A stretch of 64,000 nucleotides of DNA from Actinoplanes teichomyceticus ATCC 31121. Lineage in GTDB: Bacteria; Actinomycetota; Actinomycetes; Mycobacteriales; Micromonosporaceae. Shown here one piece after another: positions 63,477-64,000 of the stretch; the first letter of the stretch is position 1, and every line of letters starts with the position of its first letter. Where the stretch lies: positions 248,001-312,000 of the forward strand of contig NZ_CP023865.1 in the NCBI RefSeq assembly GCF_003711105.1, given 5' to 3'. The notes beneath the pieces were generated by a model, which was not told the DNA's origin, ran no database searches, and saw only the letters and a program-made list of their open reading frames with translations. Made by a program: the position numbers and the translations under genes.

Positions 63477-64000
63477 TCACCCCAGGACGCGGTCCAGGTA
63501 GTCGTTGGTGAAGACGCGGGCCGGGTCGAGGCGGTCGCGTACCGCCAGGAAGTCGTCGAATCTCGGGTACGCCGGGCGCAGGTCCGCCGCGGTCCGGTAG
63601 TGCAGCTTGCCCCAGTGCGGCCGCCCGCCCAGCGGCTCGCAGAGCGCTTCCAGCGCGCGGAAGTACGGCTCGTACGGGCTGCCGTGGAACTGGTGCACGG
63701 CGATGTAGGCGGACTCCCGGCCGTACCCGTGCGACAGCCAGACGTCGTCCGGGCCGGTGAAGCGCACCTCGACCGGGAAGAGCACCCGGAACGGCAGGGC
63801 GTCGATCAACCGGGGCAGCGCGTCGATCACCTCGGGCAGGGCGGCGCGGGGGATCTCGTACTCCATCTCGGTGAAGCGGACCCGGCGCCGGGTGCAGAAG
63901 ACCCGATCCGATCGGCCGGTGTAGCTGCGGGCGCTCAGCGCGCGGGCGGCGACCGCGTTCAGGGTCGGCACCACGCCCGCCCACCGTTGTCCGATTTCGC
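63477..64000 (-). CDS. FAD-linked aldonolactone-oxidase-like protein, C-terminal part
   Basis: The last ~174 residues of a gene running off the right edge. The sequence matches the C-terminal domain of D-arabinono-1,4-lactone/L-gulono-lactone oxidases: ESAYIAVHQFHGSPYEPYF, the signature GGRPHWGKLHY, and ending FLAVRDRLDPARVFTNDYLDRVLG. The N-terminal FAD domain is outside. Convergent with topA. The substrate is not predictable from this part. Confidence 0.85.
   Translation of the reverse strand, partial: EIGQRWAGVVPTLNAVAARALSARSYTGRSDRVFCTRRRVRFTEMEYEIPRAALPEVIDALPRLIDALPFRVLFPVEVRFTGPDDVWLSHGYGRESAYIAVHQFHGSPYEPYFRALEALCEPLGGRPHWGKLHYRTAADLRPAYPRFDDFLAVRDRLDPARVFTNDYLDRVLG

Overview
The window is dense, very GC-rich actinobacterial chromosome with many GTG starts, ATGA/GTGA overlaps between neighbouring genes and several apparently leaderless promoters. 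Gene content and order point to a filamentous actinomycete, most likely Micromonosporaceae (Actinoplanes-like). That placement is inferred from recalled synteny, not from a search: mqnC-menG-nuoA-N resembles Streptomyces, and acs, pseudo-Fic, HAD phosphatase, 6C RNA, ssd/tad, DECH helicase and topA resemble the Mycobacterium tuberculosis Rv3646c-Rv3670 stretch. No insertion sequence, prophage, tRNA, rRNA or CRISPR array was recognised.

Layout. 1-3000: a SNF2 helicase cut by the left edge, a small VOC protein and a divergent TetR regulator with a palindromic operator. 3000-24760: a menaquinone/respiration block. It holds futalosine-pathway mqnC, the methyltransferase menG, the menaquinone-tail reductase menJ, the complete 14-gene complex I operon nuoA-N and a long-chain polyprenyl diphosphate synthase. 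A near-consensus Rex (NADH sensor) operator lies just before menJ. 25200-28800: an IclR regulator, a membrane anti-sigma-type protein, a RarD-like transporter and a holin-like membrane protein. 28850-36540: an orphan type VII secretion (ESX) island with eccE, two WXG100 genes, a 1308-aa protein with SseB domains at both ends joined by a long low-complexity tether, and a coupled small gene. 36790-43030: an alpha/beta hydrolase lacking its nucleophile, a lipoprotein, a secreted M6 metalloprotease and acs. 43240-46570: a degenerate Fic-like protein, a PH-domain membrane protein, a HAD phosphatase, a 6C small RNA and a STAS protein. 46800-54870: an actinobacterial Tad pilus/secretion locus (ssd, tadA, tadB, tadC, pilin-like DUF4244, two TadE-like proteins) with its usual DECH-box helicase. 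54930-64000: a BldG-type anti-anti-sigma factor with a degenerate RsbW-type partner, the proton pyrophosphatase hppA, a lipoprotein, an unknown gene, topA and an aldonolactone-oxidase-like gene cut by the right edge.

The most unusual structural feature is the number of GC-rich tandem repeats. Several intergenic arrays are degenerate copies of the 3' end of the adjoining gene, often including the stop codon (hydrolase, helicase, BldG partner, holin-like gene, menG). Arrays inside genes have periods divisible by three where I measured them, and expand linkers in EccE, the SseB protein, TadB, TadC and the helicase tail. Other notable signals are the Rex operator, the 6C RNA, and paired DnaA-box-like sites upstream of both the ESX and the Tad loci.
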